From NCBI GenBank assembly GCA_947496175.1, contig CANMBU010000001.1, positions 868,001-932,000 on the forward strand: a stretch of 64,000 nt of DNA. Direction: 5' to 3'. Below, in pieces: positions 9,294 to 18,482 of this stretch. Each line of letters begins with the position of its first letter. The first letter of the stretch is position 1. The notes under the pieces were generated by a model. It saw only the letters and a list, made by a program, of their open reading frames with translations. It was not told the origin of the DNA and made no database searches. A program made the position numbers and the translations under genes. Source of the stretch: an uncultured Roseovarius sp. GTDB lineage: Bacteria > Pseudomonadota > Alphaproteobacteria > Rhodobacterales > Rhodobacteraceae.

Positions 9294-9318
9294 GCAACAC
9301 GCTTCACCGATACGAACC

Positions 9319-9355
9319 AAGCGCCCCTGGAGCATTCCACGGGGCGCTTAATTTT
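9319..9355. terminator. Bidirectional rho-independent terminator
   Basis: Stem AAGCGCCCC (9319-9327) pairs with GGGGCGCTT (9341-9349), extended inward by TGG/CCA, followed by AATTTTG. It sits between the convergent hsp20 and VWA genes. Confidence 0.8.
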
Positions 9356-9404
9356 GTCTTGTGATCATCGAACGCACCGTTAACGCGGCGACTGAACCAA
9401 CGTC

Positions 9405-9448
9405 GCACCGATAAAATACCGACGTAATACCGACGTGATACCGACATG
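9405..9448. repeat. 11-bp tandem repeat array (ATACCGACGTN), locus 1
   Basis: Three direct 11-bp units begin at 9416, 9427 and 9438 (ATACCGACGTA, ATACCGACGTG, ATACCGACATG), preceded by a degenerate unit GCACCGATAAA at 9405. The array is followed by NNAAATT. The same architecture occurs at 51724-51767. It lies in the gap between convergent genes, after the hsp20 terminator. The function is unknown. Confidence 0.75.
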
Positions 9449-9488
9449 CCAAATTCGCTTTGAATCCGCGCGTTAACCCTGAGGCGCG

Positions 9489-11483
9489 CTATCGCTGCAA
9501 ACTCTGCGCCAACCGCATCAGCTGCACCGCCTCGGCGCGGTAGCCGAACGCATCTACCCCCCGCGCCTCGTTGGCCAAGGCAATCGCATCGTTATAGCCC
9601 CAGTCGCCAAGATACTGGTTTCCCCGCAAAAGCTGAGCAAACCCGGCGATGGCGGCGGCAAACTGCATCTCGGCATTGGCCTGCCCACCCGGCACAATCG
9701 GCTGCTCAATCAGCTCACTTTGCGCCTCACCCGGCCGCTTGTAACGCAGCTTGAGAAAGCCCAGCTCACTGGCATCACTGGCCAATTCTGCCTCGCCATA
9801 GCGCAGCGGATCGGTCAATCGCGCAGGTGAGCCCACCGGCGTGATCTCATAAAGCGCCGTTACCTGATGCCCAGCCCCGATGTCGCCCGCATCCACCGCG
9901 TCATTGTTGAAATCCTCACGCGCCAGAGCGCGGGTTTCATACCCAATAAGCCGGTATTCCGCGACCGCCGCCGGATTGAACTCAACGTGAATTTTCACAT
10001 CATTCGCAATGGGATAAAGCGCGCCCGAGAGCTGATCGACCAGCACTTTCTGTGCCTCGCTGAGCGTATCAATATAGGCCGCCTGCCCATTGCCGTTCTG
10101 TGCCAGCGCCTGCATCGTCGCATCATCCAGATTGCCCCGCCCAAAGCCCAGCACCGACAGGTATGTGCCGCTCTCCCGCTTGTCCGCAATGAAATCTTTC
10201 AACGCCTCAGGGTTCGAAAGACCCACGTTGAAATCCCCATCCGTGGCCAGCAAAATGCGGCTCACCTCACCCTCTTCGGCCATGCTCTCAGCCACCGCAT
10301 AGGCCTGCTGCAACCCGGCCTGCCCGGCAGTTGACCCACCTGCATCCAGCCGGTCCAAAGCGTCCAGAATGCGCGTCCGGTCCGTCGCCGGTGTCGGCTC
10401 CAAAACCTGCCCCGCACTTCCTGCATAAGTGACAATCGCAACACTGTCCCGCTCGGTCAGTTCCGGCAGCATGAGAGCCAAAGATTGCTTGAGTAACGGC
10501 AGCTTAGCCGGTGCGTTCATCGACCCGGATGTATCAATAAGGAAAACCAGATTGAGCGGAGGACGCTCTGTTAAGGATTTGTTTTCCCCCTGAATCGCAA
10601 TATGCACCAGCTGCGTATCGGCATTCCATGGCGTTCCCGTCACCGTCACGGTCGGCTGAAACGGCGCATCACCTTCGGGTGCGGCATAGTCATAGGGGAA
10701 GTAGTTCACCATTTCCTCGATGCGCACCGCCTCTTTTGGCGGAAGCTGCCCTGCCATCAAGGACGACCGAACCACGGCATAGGACGCCGTGTCCACATCA
10801 ATGGAAAAGGTCGAAACAGGATCCTCGGCTGTGACCTTCAATGGGTTCGGGTCAGCGTCGGGGAAGGCTTCTGTGTTGGCTTCGGGTTGAACAAAAGCGT
10901 CTACAGAAGACGTAGGCGCAGTCAGCACGCGACCCTCACCTTGTTCCAGATCAGTACTGGCCACCGATCCGGTAAGACCCAGAACTTGCTCTCGCTTCAA
11001 AGCCCCACTCGGTTGAACCTCTTGTGGAGCAGGCGCACTCTCCGCTTCAAGAGCTTCCACTGGCGCAGGTTCCGCCGCCACCTCCGGTGCAGCCTCTGTT
11101 GCAAATTGTTCTTCGACCACCTGACGTGTCCGGTTTTCGCTCCGGTCCGCCAACGCATCATCCGACTCCAGCACCACCGGTTGCGGCCCCGTGAGACGCG
11201 GCGCGTTCTGCCAGTCCGGCACAACCACCACCAATCCCAACGCCACCAAAGCCGTGGTCGCCGTCAGCGCCCCGCGCGTGTTCATCCGCATGATCATATT
11301 CATCACTCCTCTGATCAGCCCCGGTTTGGGGCGTTCAGAGGTTTGACGGGCGGCATCCCGGGATTCTTGGAGCGCCGCAAAGTTTTTCTGCGCCAGGGCA
11401 ATATCCTCGGCCTTCCGCGCCACATCCGGTGTGGGCATAGCGGCCCGCATCGCCGCCTTCAGATCATCAAGATCATCACTCAT
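9489..11483 (-). CDS. Membrane-anchored von Willebrand factor type A (YfbK-like) protein
   Basis: 664 residues. One transmembrane segment at about 71-88 (ALTATTALVALGLVVVV) separates a short cytoplasmic N-terminus from a periplasmic part: an acidic Ala/Glu/Pro-rich linker (about 100-220), a VWA N-terminal region with DPVSTFSIDVDTASYA, then the VWA domain with MIDAS residues D317, S319, S321 (DTSGSMN), and a DUF3520-like C-terminus. The start overlaps the stop of the upstream ECF sigma gene (ATGA). The cytoplasmic 70 residues plus one TM could act as an anti-sigma module, but this is inference from position. Confidence 0.88.
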   Translation of the reverse strand: MSDDLDDLKAAMRAAMPTPDVARKAEDIALAQKNFAALQESRDAARQTSERPKPGLIRGVMNMIMRMNTRGALTATTALVALGLVVVVPDWQNAPRLTGPQPVVLESDDALADRSENRTRQVVEEQFATEAAPEVAAEPAPVEALEAESAPAPQEVQPSGALKREQVLGLTGSVASTDLEQGEGRVLTAPTSSVDAFVQPEANTEAFPDADPNPLKVTAEDPVSTFSIDVDTASYAVVRSSLMAGQLPPKEAVRIEEMVNYFPYDYAAPEGDAPFQPTVTVTGTPWNADTQLVHIAIQGENKSLTERPPLNLVFLIDTSGSMNAPAKLPLLKQSLALMLPELTERDSVAIVTYAGSAGQVLEPTPATDRTRILDALDRLDAGGSTAGQAGLQQAYAVAESMAEEGEVSRILLATDGDFNVGLSNPEALKDFIADKRESGTYLSVLGFGRGNLDDATMQALAQNGNGQAAYIDTLSEAQKVLVDQLSGALYPIANDVKIHVEFNPAAVAEYRLIGYETRALAREDFNNDAVDAGDIGAGHQVTALYEITPVGSPARLTDPLRYGEAELASDASELGFLKLRYKRPGEAQSELIEQPIVPGGQANAEMQFAAAIAGFAQLLRGNQYLGDWGYNDAIALANEARGVDAFGYRAEAVQLMRLAQSLQR

Positions 11484-12022
11484 GAGCTTTCCTCACTCTC
11501 GCGCAAAGCGCGCAGATGTTTCTTTGCTTCCGACACGCGCCAGCTGATTGTGCCAGGAGAAACCTCCATGATTTCAGCAGCTTCCGCATGACTCATGTCA
11601 TCCAGCACCAACGCCAGCGTGTCGCGCAAATCCTCTGGCAAAGCGCGCATCGCTTGGGTAAGCCAATCAAGCGCCTCTGCTGTCTCAGCATCCGCCGCGC
11701 GCCGGTCCACCTCCCAGTCGCCCCAGCCATCGGCATACTTTGCCCGCGTCGCACGGCGACGACGACCGTCGTGCGCCGCATTCACAACAACCCGGTAAAG
11801 CCAGGTGGTAAATCGTGCAGAACCTTGAAAACCCTGCAGTTTCGCAGGCAATGCCGCACAAACATCCTGTGTCAGATCTTCGGCCTCCGCCTGCGCACCG
11901 GTCAGACGAAACGCCAATCGAAAGACGCCATCGTAATGGCGCTGCAGGAGGGTCGAGAACGCCTCCGCGTCCCCTTCCGCCGCCGCCCTGGCCAGGCTTT
12001 CATCCGTCACTTCCATGCGCAT
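11480..12022 (-). CDS. ECF-subfamily RNA polymerase sigma factor
   Basis: 180 residues from the ATG at 12022 (an ATG two codons later and a TTG at 12052 are alternatives). Region 2 contains HYDGVFRLAFRLTGAQAEAEDLTQDV and FTTWLYRVVVNAAHDGRRR; region 4 contains LPEDLRDTLALVLDDMSHAEAAEIMEVSPGTI, the sigma-70 region 4 helix-turn-helix. Translationally coupled to the VWA membrane protein, likely its sensor or effector partner. No zinc-finger anti-sigma gene is visible next to it. Confidence 0.9.
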   Translation of the reverse strand: MRMEVTDESLARAAAEGDAEAFSTLLQRHYDGVFRLAFRLTGAQAEAEDLTQDVCAALPAKLQGFQGSARFTTWLYRVVVNAAHDGRRRRATRAKYADGWGDWEVDRRAADAETAEALDWLTQAMRALPEDLRDTLALVLDDMSHAEAAEIMEVSPGTISWRVSEAKKHLRALRESEESS

Positions 12023-12088
12023 CACGATTGTTGGACGCGCGCCAGAGGTCAATCCTTGGCAGCACTGTAAAATTTTGTTGAGATCGGC

Positions 12089-12868
12089 TTAACTGCCCTC
12101 AAAAACGGCTGTCGCCTGTTCCGTCAGCCATGCCGACATCTGCCGATACGGCACAGGCCCATAGCTGATCCGCGCCACACCCGCCTTGGCCAGATCCACG
12201 TTTGAAGGTGCACCGGGCAAAGCGATGATATTGACTGGCAAAGACACCGCCGCACAGAGCTCAGTGATCATTTCACGATCGAGCAGACCAGGCGCAAAAA
12301 ACCCATCGGCCCCTGCATCGGCATAAGCCGCCGCTCGTGTGATTGCCTCATCCAGCATGGCCCGTGTCGGGTCTTGCTTGGCGATGAACGCTTTGAGAAA
12401 CACGTCCGTCCGCGCATTGAGAAATGCGCCAACTCCGCCTGTGTCACAACCCTTTCGCGCCGCGCTGACGCGTTGGGCTTGCACGTCAATTGCATGCAAC
12501 CCTTCCCCGCCAACGACCTGATCCTCGAAGTTGAACCCGACCGCGCCCGCTTCAACCGCACGCGCGAAATTCGCCGTCACTGCATCGGGATCAACCGCGT
12601 ATCCACCTTCGAAATCCATGGAAACCGGAAGATCAACAGCCTCGACGATCCGGGCCACATTGGCCAGCGCAAGCTCAAGTGGCATTGCCTGTCCATCGCT
12701 GAACCCATTGGCCATGGCCACAGGCGCACTGCCAGTGGCAAGCGCCTTAGCACCAGCATCGGCCACCGCTTTGGCACTACCCGCATCCCAAATATTGTAG
12801 AGGATGACCGGCGCGCCGTTAACATGAAGCGCCTTGAAAAAACTTGCTTTTTCCACCTGAGAAGCCAT
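12089..12868 (-). CDS. Isocitrate lyase/PEP mutase family protein
   Basis: 259 residues forming one TIM-barrel domain of the phosphoenolpyruvate mutase/isocitrate lyase superfamily: LPVSMDFEGGYA with the metal-binding acidic residues, GVGFNFEDQVVGGEG-like segment and FLNARTDVFL. The canonical KKCGH catalytic loop of isocitrate lyase is not present, so it belongs to the oxaloacetate decarboxylase/phosphonomutase-like branch with unknown substrate. It lies 17 nt from the start of the neighbouring aldehyde dehydrogenase's 3' end on the same strand, perhaps co-transcribed. Confidence 0.82.
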   Translation of the reverse strand: MASQVEKASFFKALHVNGAPVILYNIWDAGSAKAVADAGAKALATGSAPVAMANGFSDGQAMPLELALANVARIVEAVDLPVSMDFEGGYAVDPDAVTANFARAVEAGAVGFNFEDQVVGGEGLHAIDVQAQRVSAARKGCDTGGVGAFLNARTDVFLKAFIAKQDPTRAMLDEAITRAAAYADAGADGFFAPGLLDREMITELCAAVSLPVNIIALPGAPSNVDLAKAGVARISYGPVPYRQMSAWLTEQATAVFEGS

Positions 12869-12884
12869 GATTGGGAACCTTCGT

Positions 12885-14363
12885 TCAAACGCTCATGCAA
12901 ACATACTTCATCTCAAGGTAATCATCGATTCCATGATGGCTGCCTTCGCGTCCCAGACCCGATTGCTTGACCCCGCCAAACGGCGCAACCTCGGTCGATA
13001 TGATCCCGGTGTTCACACCCACAATGCCGTATTCCAGCGCTTCAGCGACTTTGTATACTCGGCTGAGATCCTTGGCGTAGAAATAGCTCGCCAGACCAAA
13101 AATCGTGTCATTGGCCATCGCGATCACGTCATCTTCGTTTTCGAACTTGAAGAGCGGCGCGAGAGGCCCGAAGGTTTCATCCTGGCTGACCATCATGTCC
13201 TGCGTCACATCCGTCAGGATTGTTGGCGGTAGGAAATATCCAGCCCCCTGAATGGGATCTCCGCCCCCCATGGCAATCTTGGCGCCTTTCGCTGTGGCAT
13301 CGGCCACATGCTCTTGCACTTTTTCAATCGCATCGGCGTTAATGAGCGGCCCAAGCTGCGTGCCCTCTTCCAGACCATCGCCGATCTTCATCTTCGACAC
13401 TGCATCCTGCAACTTCTTGGCAAAGGCGTCATAAACACCCGCCTGCACATAGATGCGGTTGGCACAGACACAGGTTTGCCCGTTGTTACGGAACTTGCAC
13501 ATGATGGCGCCCTCAACGGCGGCATCAAGATCGGCATCATCAAACACAATGAAGGGCGCGTTGCCGCCAAGCTCCATGGAGCACTTCATCACCTGATCCG
13601 CCGCCTGCCGCAGCAGAATACGACCCACCTCAGTCGAGCCGGTAAAGGTCAGTTTGCGCACAGCCGGGTTCTCACAGAATTCCTTGCCAATGGCTGAGGA
13701 ACTCGATGAGGTGACAATGCTGAAGATGCCCTTCGGAATACCCGCACGCTCTGCCAGAACACCCATCGCAGTGGCAGAGAGCGGCGTCTCTTTCGCCGGA
13801 CGCCCCACAAAGGAGCAACCCGCTGCAAGCGCAGGGCCTGCCTTGCGCGTGATCATCGCGTTGGGAAAGTTCCAGGGTGTGATTGAGGCGGCCACGCCAA
13901 TCGGCTGCTTGAGCACCATGATCCGTTTGTCCCGCTGATGGCCGGGGATCATCTCGCCATAGATGCGCTTGGCCTCTTCGGCAAAGAACTCGATGAAAGA
14001 TGCGCCATAAGCAATCTCGCCCTTGGCTTCGGCCAGCGGCTTGCCTTGTTCGGCGGTCAGGATGGTCGCCAGATCGTCGGCGTGCTCCATCATCAGCTCA
14101 TACCAGCGGCGCAGCACAGTTGCGCGCTCTTTGCCCGTCCAGCTGGCCCAATCCTTCTGCGCCGCCTCGGCTTTGGCAATCACCGCAGCCACCTGCGCGC
14201 GGCTCATATCAGCGACATGAGCAATCACATCACCCCGCGCCGGGTTGGTGACTTCAAACGTGCCGTCCTCGCCTTCAATCCACTCACCGGCGCCATAGGC
14301 ACGCTCGGCCAAAAGCGCAGGGTCTTTCAATAGCGACTTCAGATTGGTGGTTGTATCGAGCAT
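12885..14363 (-). CDS. gabD: NAD(P)-dependent succinate-semialdehyde dehydrogenase
   Basis: 492 residues from the ATG at 14363, which has a good GGGAGGA site; the frame extends upstream to 14447 but that stretch is not family-like. The aldehyde dehydrogenase signatures are intact: ITPWNFPNAMITRK (cofactor site), FTGSTEVGR, the general base Glu in MELGGNAPFIVFDDADLD and the nucleophile Cys in NNGQTCVCANRIYV. The two adjacent Cys pattern is typical of GabD. It oxidises succinate semialdehyde to succinate, as in GABA breakdown. No GABA transaminase is next to it. Confidence 0.88.
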   Translation of the reverse strand: MLDTTTNLKSLLKDPALLAERAYGAGEWIEGEDGTFEVTNPARGDVIAHVADMSRAQVAAVIAKAEAAQKDWASWTGKERATVLRRWYELMMEHADDLATILTAEQGKPLAEAKGEIAYGASFIEFFAEEAKRIYGEMIPGHQRDKRIMVLKQPIGVAASITPWNFPNAMITRKAGPALAAGCSFVGRPAKETPLSATAMGVLAERAGIPKGIFSIVTSSSSSAIGKEFCENPAVRKLTFTGSTEVGRILLRQAADQVMKCSMELGGNAPFIVFDDADLDAAVEGAIMCKFRNNGQTCVCANRIYVQAGVYDAFAKKLQDAVSKMKIGDGLEEGTQLGPLINADAIEKVQEHVADATAKGAKIAMGGGDPIQGAGYFLPPTILTDVTQDMMVSQDETFGPLAPLFKFENEDDVIAMANDTIFGLASYFYAKDLSRVYKVAEALEYGIVGVNTGIISTEVAPFGGVKQSGLGREGSHHGIDDYLEMKYVCMSV

Positions 14364-14445
14364 GGCGCGTCCTCCCAGAAAACATCTCGTCTTGGCTAAG
14401 CATTTGGGGCAAGGATTGTCTAGGCCGTAAGTCGAGGAATGTGCC

Positions 14446-15237
14446 ATGGAACTGGATGATGCCTATGACAATGTCGGGTATATTCCCGATGCTATGTCCT
14501 ATCCTCCTCGCTGGGCCAAAGCCGCAGGGGCATATCGGGACGCACTGATCGCCGAGGGACGCGCATTGCTTGGCCTTCCTTATGGCGGCACTGAGAGACA
14601 AGCGTTTGACCTTTTTCATCCTAAAGGTGCGGCCAAAGGCGCACTGGTCTTCGTGCATGGCGGCTATTGGCGGCGGTTTGATCGCAGCTTTTGGTCCCAT
14701 CTAAGTGAAGGCGCGTTGGCGCACGAATACTGCGTCGCGATGCCGTCATACGATCTTTGTCCCGAAGTGCGCATCGCCGATATCACCCAACAGATCACCC
14801 GTGCAGTTGAGACGATCGCTGAACACGTTGAGGGCCCTCTCATTCTGACAGGCCATTCTGCAGGTGGACATCTTGTGTCCCGCATCTGCGAACCGGGTCT
14901 ATTGAGAGAAACGACCGCGCAGAGAGTGAAGCGGATCGTTCCGATCTCTCCTGTGTCTGATCTGCGACCCTTGTTGCACACGTCGATGAATGAGCTTTTC
15001 AAGCTGACCAAAGAAAGTGCTGCTGCCGAGAGTCCCGTTTTGATGACACATCGGCTGTCTGTTCCTGTGTCAATCTGGGTCGGAAGCGAAGAGCGCCCGG
15101 CCTTCCTTGATCAGGCCGAGTGGCAGAGCAAAGCCTGGTCCTGCCCGCTTCACATCGCACCGAACAAACACCATTTCGATGTCATCGATGCACTTTCGGA
15201 TCCCGATAGCGAGATGATGAAAGACGTTTTTCTCTAA
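14446..15237 (+). CDS. Alpha/beta hydrolase (arylformamidase/BD-FAE-like)
   Basis: 263 residues. The oxyanion motif HGGYWRRFDRSFWSHL is near residue 66-81 and the nucleophile elbow GHSAGGHL near 138-145; a late Asp and NKHHFDVID supply the acid and His. This arrangement matches the KynB-like esterase/arylformamidase group of alpha/beta hydrolases, which hydrolyse small formyl or ester substrates. The gene is divergent from gabD with an 82-bp promoter gap. The substrate is not determined by sequence. Confidence 0.78.
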   Translation: MELDDAYDNVGYIPDAMSYPPRWAKAAGAYRDALIAEGRALLGLPYGGTERQAFDLFHPKGAAKGALVFVHGGYWRRFDRSFWSHLSEGALAHEYCVAMPSYDLCPEVRIADITQQITRAVETIAEHVEGPLILTGHSAGGHLVSRICEPGLLRETTAQRVKRIVPISPVSDLRPLLHTSMNELFKLTKESAAAESPVLMTHRLSVPVSIWVGSEERPAFLDQAEWQSKAWSCPLHIAPNKHHFDVIDALSDPDSEMMKDVFL

Positions 15238-15257
15238 CGCCGCCTGCTTCTTTCTTG

Positions 15258-16256
15258 TCACAAATACCCAAACGCCTCGGCCCAACATGGCAGTGTGTCT
15301 CCTGTCGCAGGGCGCGCCGCAAAAACAGCCCGCGCAACAGCGCGCGAGATGCAGATCGCCGCTGCATGACCAATAGTAAGTTGCCCTGCCAGATCGGGCG
15401 CTGTTCGATCTGCTGTAGAGATTGAAAAAATCAAATCCCCATCCATCGGCGTATGGGATGGCAGCAAGGCACGTGCATATCCATCATGTGCTGCCACAGC
15501 CATACGCGTGCACTGTGCTTGGCTTAGCGCTGCATCCGTTGCCACAATCCCGATTGTCGTCGCCTGATGCTGGCCCAGCTTGGTGTTTGGTAATTGCACA
15601 TCGCCTGGGTCGCTTGAAATACCCAAAGCTCCAAACTCATCGCCAATCTCAAAGGGCGCAGCCCAGAATTCTGGACCACCGCCGGCAACCGCAGACCCTA
15701 GCGCGTTTACAGCCACAAACGCGCCCACTGTTATGCCATCCGGCAGGACCAAAGACGCCGATCCTATACCACCTTTGAAGTCGGCGGTGGTGGCCCCTGT
15801 ACCAGCCCCATGAGAGCCCAACTCAAAGACCTCGCTGCGTTTGGCCAGTGCTTCTCGACCCAAACGTTTATAGGGATTCTCGGACCATGCCTTGTCACCC
15901 CCATTAAGAAGGTCGAACAGGATTGCTCCTGGTACGATGGGCACGCGTTGATCGCCTATGGCGAATCCGCGGCCCTCATTGCGAAGGGCATCCGCAACTC
16001 CAGAGGCCGCATCCAGACCAAAGGCGGACCCACCAGACAGAACCAACGCATCGACCTGCTCCACCACTTTGTCAGGCCCGAGCAAATCCGTCTCTCGGGT
16101 GCCCGGCGCCCCGCCCATGACATGCACACCAGCCGTGAAAGGCGCGTCGCCCACAACCACGCTGACGCCGGTTTTGACAACGTCATCCTGGGCCTGCCCC
16201 ACCTGTAAACCCGGCACGTCGGTAATCAGATTGCGCTGTCCTGGCCTCGCATCCAT
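15258..16256 (-). CDS. P1 family peptidase (DmpA/NylC-like Ntn hydrolase)
   Basis: 332 residues, starting MDARPGQRNLITDVPGLQVG, the usual opening of P1 (DmpA/6-aminohexanoate-oligomer hydrolase) enzymes. The conserved VGGAPGTRETDLL-type, LSGGSAFGLDAASGV and GTGATTADFKGGIGSAS segments are present. These proteins self-cleave to free an N-terminal Ser/Thr nucleophile; the best candidate here is within ATTIGIVATDAAL, near residue 235. The family cuts beta-peptides, D-amino-acid amides or nylon oligomers; the substrate here is unknown. It converges on the hydrolase gene. Confidence 0.85.
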   Translation of the reverse strand: MDARPGQRNLITDVPGLQVGQAQDDVVKTGVSVVVGDAPFTAGVHVMGGAPGTRETDLLGPDKVVEQVDALVLSGGSAFGLDAASGVADALRNEGRGFAIGDQRVPIVPGAILFDLLNGGDKAWSENPYKRLGREALAKRSEVFELGSHGAGTGATTADFKGGIGSASLVLPDGITVGAFVAVNALGSAVAGGGPEFWAAPFEIGDEFGALGISSDPGDVQLPNTKLGQHQATTIGIVATDAALSQAQCTRMAVAAHDGYARALLPSHTPMDGDLIFSISTADRTAPDLAGQLTIGHAAAICISRAVARAVFAARPATGDTLPCWAEAFGYL

Positions 16257-16387
16257 GGTGTGTTTCCGTCCTCACTTTGTCGCAAAACATCTTGCCAGAT
16301 TGCACCCGGAGCGCAACAAGCGGGTGAGTCCGCCAACGATGGCGTCGTTCAGCAAACCTGACTTCACATCCCAAACAGTCCTGAACG

Positions 16388-16897
16388 CCGGAACCTTTCT
16401 TTACGAAGGAGTTTCCCGATGCAAAATACCGCGACACATGGGTGTGGTTTCAATCCGGCCTGAACACCGATGGCGCACACAACCCTGTCACAGCACGAAA
16501 GCAGGAGCACGGTGATATCCTTTCGCTCAACACGTTTCCGATGATCTCGGGCTATGACGTGGCGCTGGAACGCATGCTATTTGTCGGTGAGGCTGACCCG
16601 GCTTCGCTTGCCATCTGGGAAGCCAATGTCGCGACACATGAATATGGCATGTCGTTTCTGAAACCTGGAATCAGCTGCGCCGAGGTGGCACATAGGATCA
16701 ATGATTTCCTTAATGAGCGTAACCTGCTTCAATACCGTACATTCGGGTATGGGCATTCGTTCGGCGTGCTGTCGCATTACTATGTTCAGCCTGGCGCGGG
16801 GGGGTATTGTGAGCGTGAGGTCCTGATCATCACCGATGAGGGCAACGAGAACAATACGGGCTATCCCTATGGGCCTGAGTTCAACATTGTTGGTTAG
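16388..16897 (+). pseudogene. Decayed creatinase (M24-family amidinohydrolase) remnant
   Basis: The frame from about 16388 encodes TWVWFQSGLNTDGAHNPVT, GDILSLNTFPMISGYDVALER and YGHSFGVLSHYY, strongly creatinase-like (creatine + water to sarcosine + urea). The N-terminal two thirds is missing: the frame is closed by TGA at 16382. Internally, about 35 residues expected between SHYY and PGAGGY, including the acidic active-site segment, are deleted without breaking the frame. Some metal or substrate residues are therefore lost and the product cannot be a working enzyme. No creatinine or sarcosine genes are nearby. Confidence 0.75.
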
Positions 16898-16902
16898 CAT
16901 AG

Positions 16903-16932
16903 AAAGGCCCCGGTTCTATGCCCGGGGCCTTT
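16903..16932. terminator. Bidirectional terminator hairpin
   Basis: AAAGGCCCCGG (16903-16913) pairs with CCGGGGCCTTT (16922-16932) around an 8-nt loop. It lies between the creatinase remnant and the convergent cyclase-family gene, with A/T runs on both sides. Confidence 0.8.
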
Positions 16933-16937
16933 GAGCC

Positions 16938-17753
16938 TTACACCAAGGCCATGATCCGCGCGGGTCCGCCTGTTCCACCTTTGTGCTTGGGCGCGCCAAT
17001 TACGATGGTCGCACCGCTTGCTGGCAGCTTGTCGAGATTGGCAATGTTTTCGATCCCGAACCGGCCAGTAGGCAACCAGGCATAATGCACTGCAAAATCG
17101 GCTGACGGCCCGTGATCGAGCGAGAGAGTATCGACTGCCATCGACTGCGCCCCGGTGTCTTCCATAAGCATCTGAGCGGCTTCAATGTGAAACCCCGGAA
17201 AATGCATCTTTGCCCCGTCAAAGCCGCGGTATGCATCGCTATCGGTCTTGCCACCCCAGCCCGAGTGCATCGCAATACAGGCATTGTCCGGAATATCACC
17301 GTTCGAAGCCATCCACGCCTTCAGATCATCAGGCGTGACAACCGCATCGGCATTCCCTTCCGCCTTCGCGGCGATATCAACAACACACAAGGGCGCGACA
17401 AGTGTATCTACGGGGATTTCATCAACTGCCTTTCCATCAGCCGAGAAGTGCAACGGCGCATCGATATGCGTCCCAGTATGCTCATTTACCGTCAGTTTCT
17501 TGAGGTTGAATTTGTGCTCGGCGTAATTGAACACTTGCTCCATGGAAATCCCTGGCTCTCCAAAATAGGTCGGAAAGGTGTCGTCATAGGCATGCGTCAA
17601 ATCCTCGACCGCGCCATGGCCATCGGCCAGAGCCGGGGGCGCTGTGACCGTGCCAATCGCCGCCGCAGCCCCTGCTGCTGCAGTTGCGCCAAAGAACTGT
17701 CTCCGAGACAGCATCTTGTCCTTCACCGCATTCATCACGCAGATGTCGCACAT
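16938..17753 (-). CDS. Tat-exported cyclase-family metal-dependent hydrolase
   Basis: 271 residues from the ATG at 17753, chosen because AGGAGG sits just upstream; the longer frame to 17801 lacks support. A twin-arginine signal (SRRQFFGATAAAGAAAAIG) directs export. The mature domain belongs to the cyclase family (PF04199): HTGTHIDAPLHF carries the metal ligands (HxGTHxDxPxHF) and TLSLDHGPS follows. Relatives include kynurenine formamidase and isatin hydrolase; export by Tat points to a periplasmic amide or lactam hydrolase. The substrate is unknown. Confidence 0.85.
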   Translation of the reverse strand: MCDICVMNAVKDKMLSRRQFFGATAAAGAAAAIGTVTAPPALADGHGAVEDLTHAYDDTFPTYFGEPGISMEQVFNYAEHKFNLKKLTVNEHTGTHIDAPLHFSADGKAVDEIPVDTLVAPLCVVDIAAKAEGNADAVVTPDDLKAWMASNGDIPDNACIAMHSGWGGKTDSDAYRGFDGAKMHFPGFHIEAAQMLMEDTGAQSMAVDTLSLDHGPSADFAVHYAWLPTGRFGIENIANLDKLPASGATIVIGAPKHKGGTGGPARIMALV

Positions 17754-17872
17754 ATTCTTTCCTCCTGTCGGTTGAATTAGGGCTGTTTCCACCGATAACA
17801 TGGCATGTGAAACTGGCAGGTCAATTCACACGACCGAAATTGGCGTCCTTTGACCGCGTAAGAGAGACCCGA

Positions 17873-18448
17873 ATGACCTATGTGAAATTTCTGTTCTGGG
17901 GACTGATATGGGTCTTTGTCGCGGCTTTTCTGCACTACACGCTGCCACAGACCGATGTCGCTCGCGTCACCGACACCTACACAAAGCGTATTGATTTTGG
18001 TGAAAACAGCATCTTTTGGGCCGCACCGGATGTTGGCAATAATGCAACTTCTTCCAACCGGGACGTGTTTTTTATTCAGGCAGTGCGCACGAACGGGCGT
18101 GTCATGGTTTATCGCAATGAGGACACTGGTTGGGGCTGGCCGCCCTATTTTAAGTTCGACACATCGAACCTGCAGGCGGAAGCTGCCGATCTGAAGTCCA
18201 CGGCAGACGCGCCGAAATGGGTAGCGATCAAGCATTACGGGTGGCGCAATGAGCTGATCTCGATTTTCCCGAATGCCGTGGGCGTGCGCGCCGTGAGCGG
18301 CCCGGATGTGCGCATCATCCCGTGGTTCAGCATCTTTACTCTTGTTCTGCTCTTCGCCGTCTTCTGGGCCATCCGCGTCCGATGGATCCGGTTCCGCGAG
18401 AACAGGATTAACCCGGTGGTCGATGAATGGACGGATGGCTGGGGGTGA
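17873..18448 (+). CDS. DUF1523 family membrane-anchored protein
   Basis: 191 residues from the ATG at 17873. An N-terminal TM segment (VKFLFWGLIWVFVAAFLHY), a soluble region with TDTYTKRIDFGEN, DVFFIQAV, VYRNEDTGWGWPPYFKFD and AIKHYGWRNELISIFPNA, and a second TM (IFTLVLLFAVFWAI) near the C-terminus. These are the DUF1523 hallmarks; the family is common in Rhodobacterales and has no known function. The gene is divergent from the Tat-cyclase gene. Confidence 0.82.
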   Translation: MTYVKFLFWGLIWVFVAAFLHYTLPQTDVARVTDTYTKRIDFGENSIFWAAPDVGNNATSSNRDVFFIQAVRTNGRVMVYRNEDTGWGWPPYFKFDTSNLQAEAADLKSTADAPKWVAIKHYGWRNELISIFPNAVGVRAVSGPDVRIIPWFSIFTLVLLFAVFWAIRVRWIRFRENRINPVVDEWTDGWG

Positions 18449-18482
18449 ACTGCCGCCCTGCAGTATCCGCGACTGGTCGTAT

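Noticed and set aside
10602..11591. 329-codon + strand frame
   Set aside because: Antisense to the VWA gene, very basic and low complexity; no ribosome-binding site.
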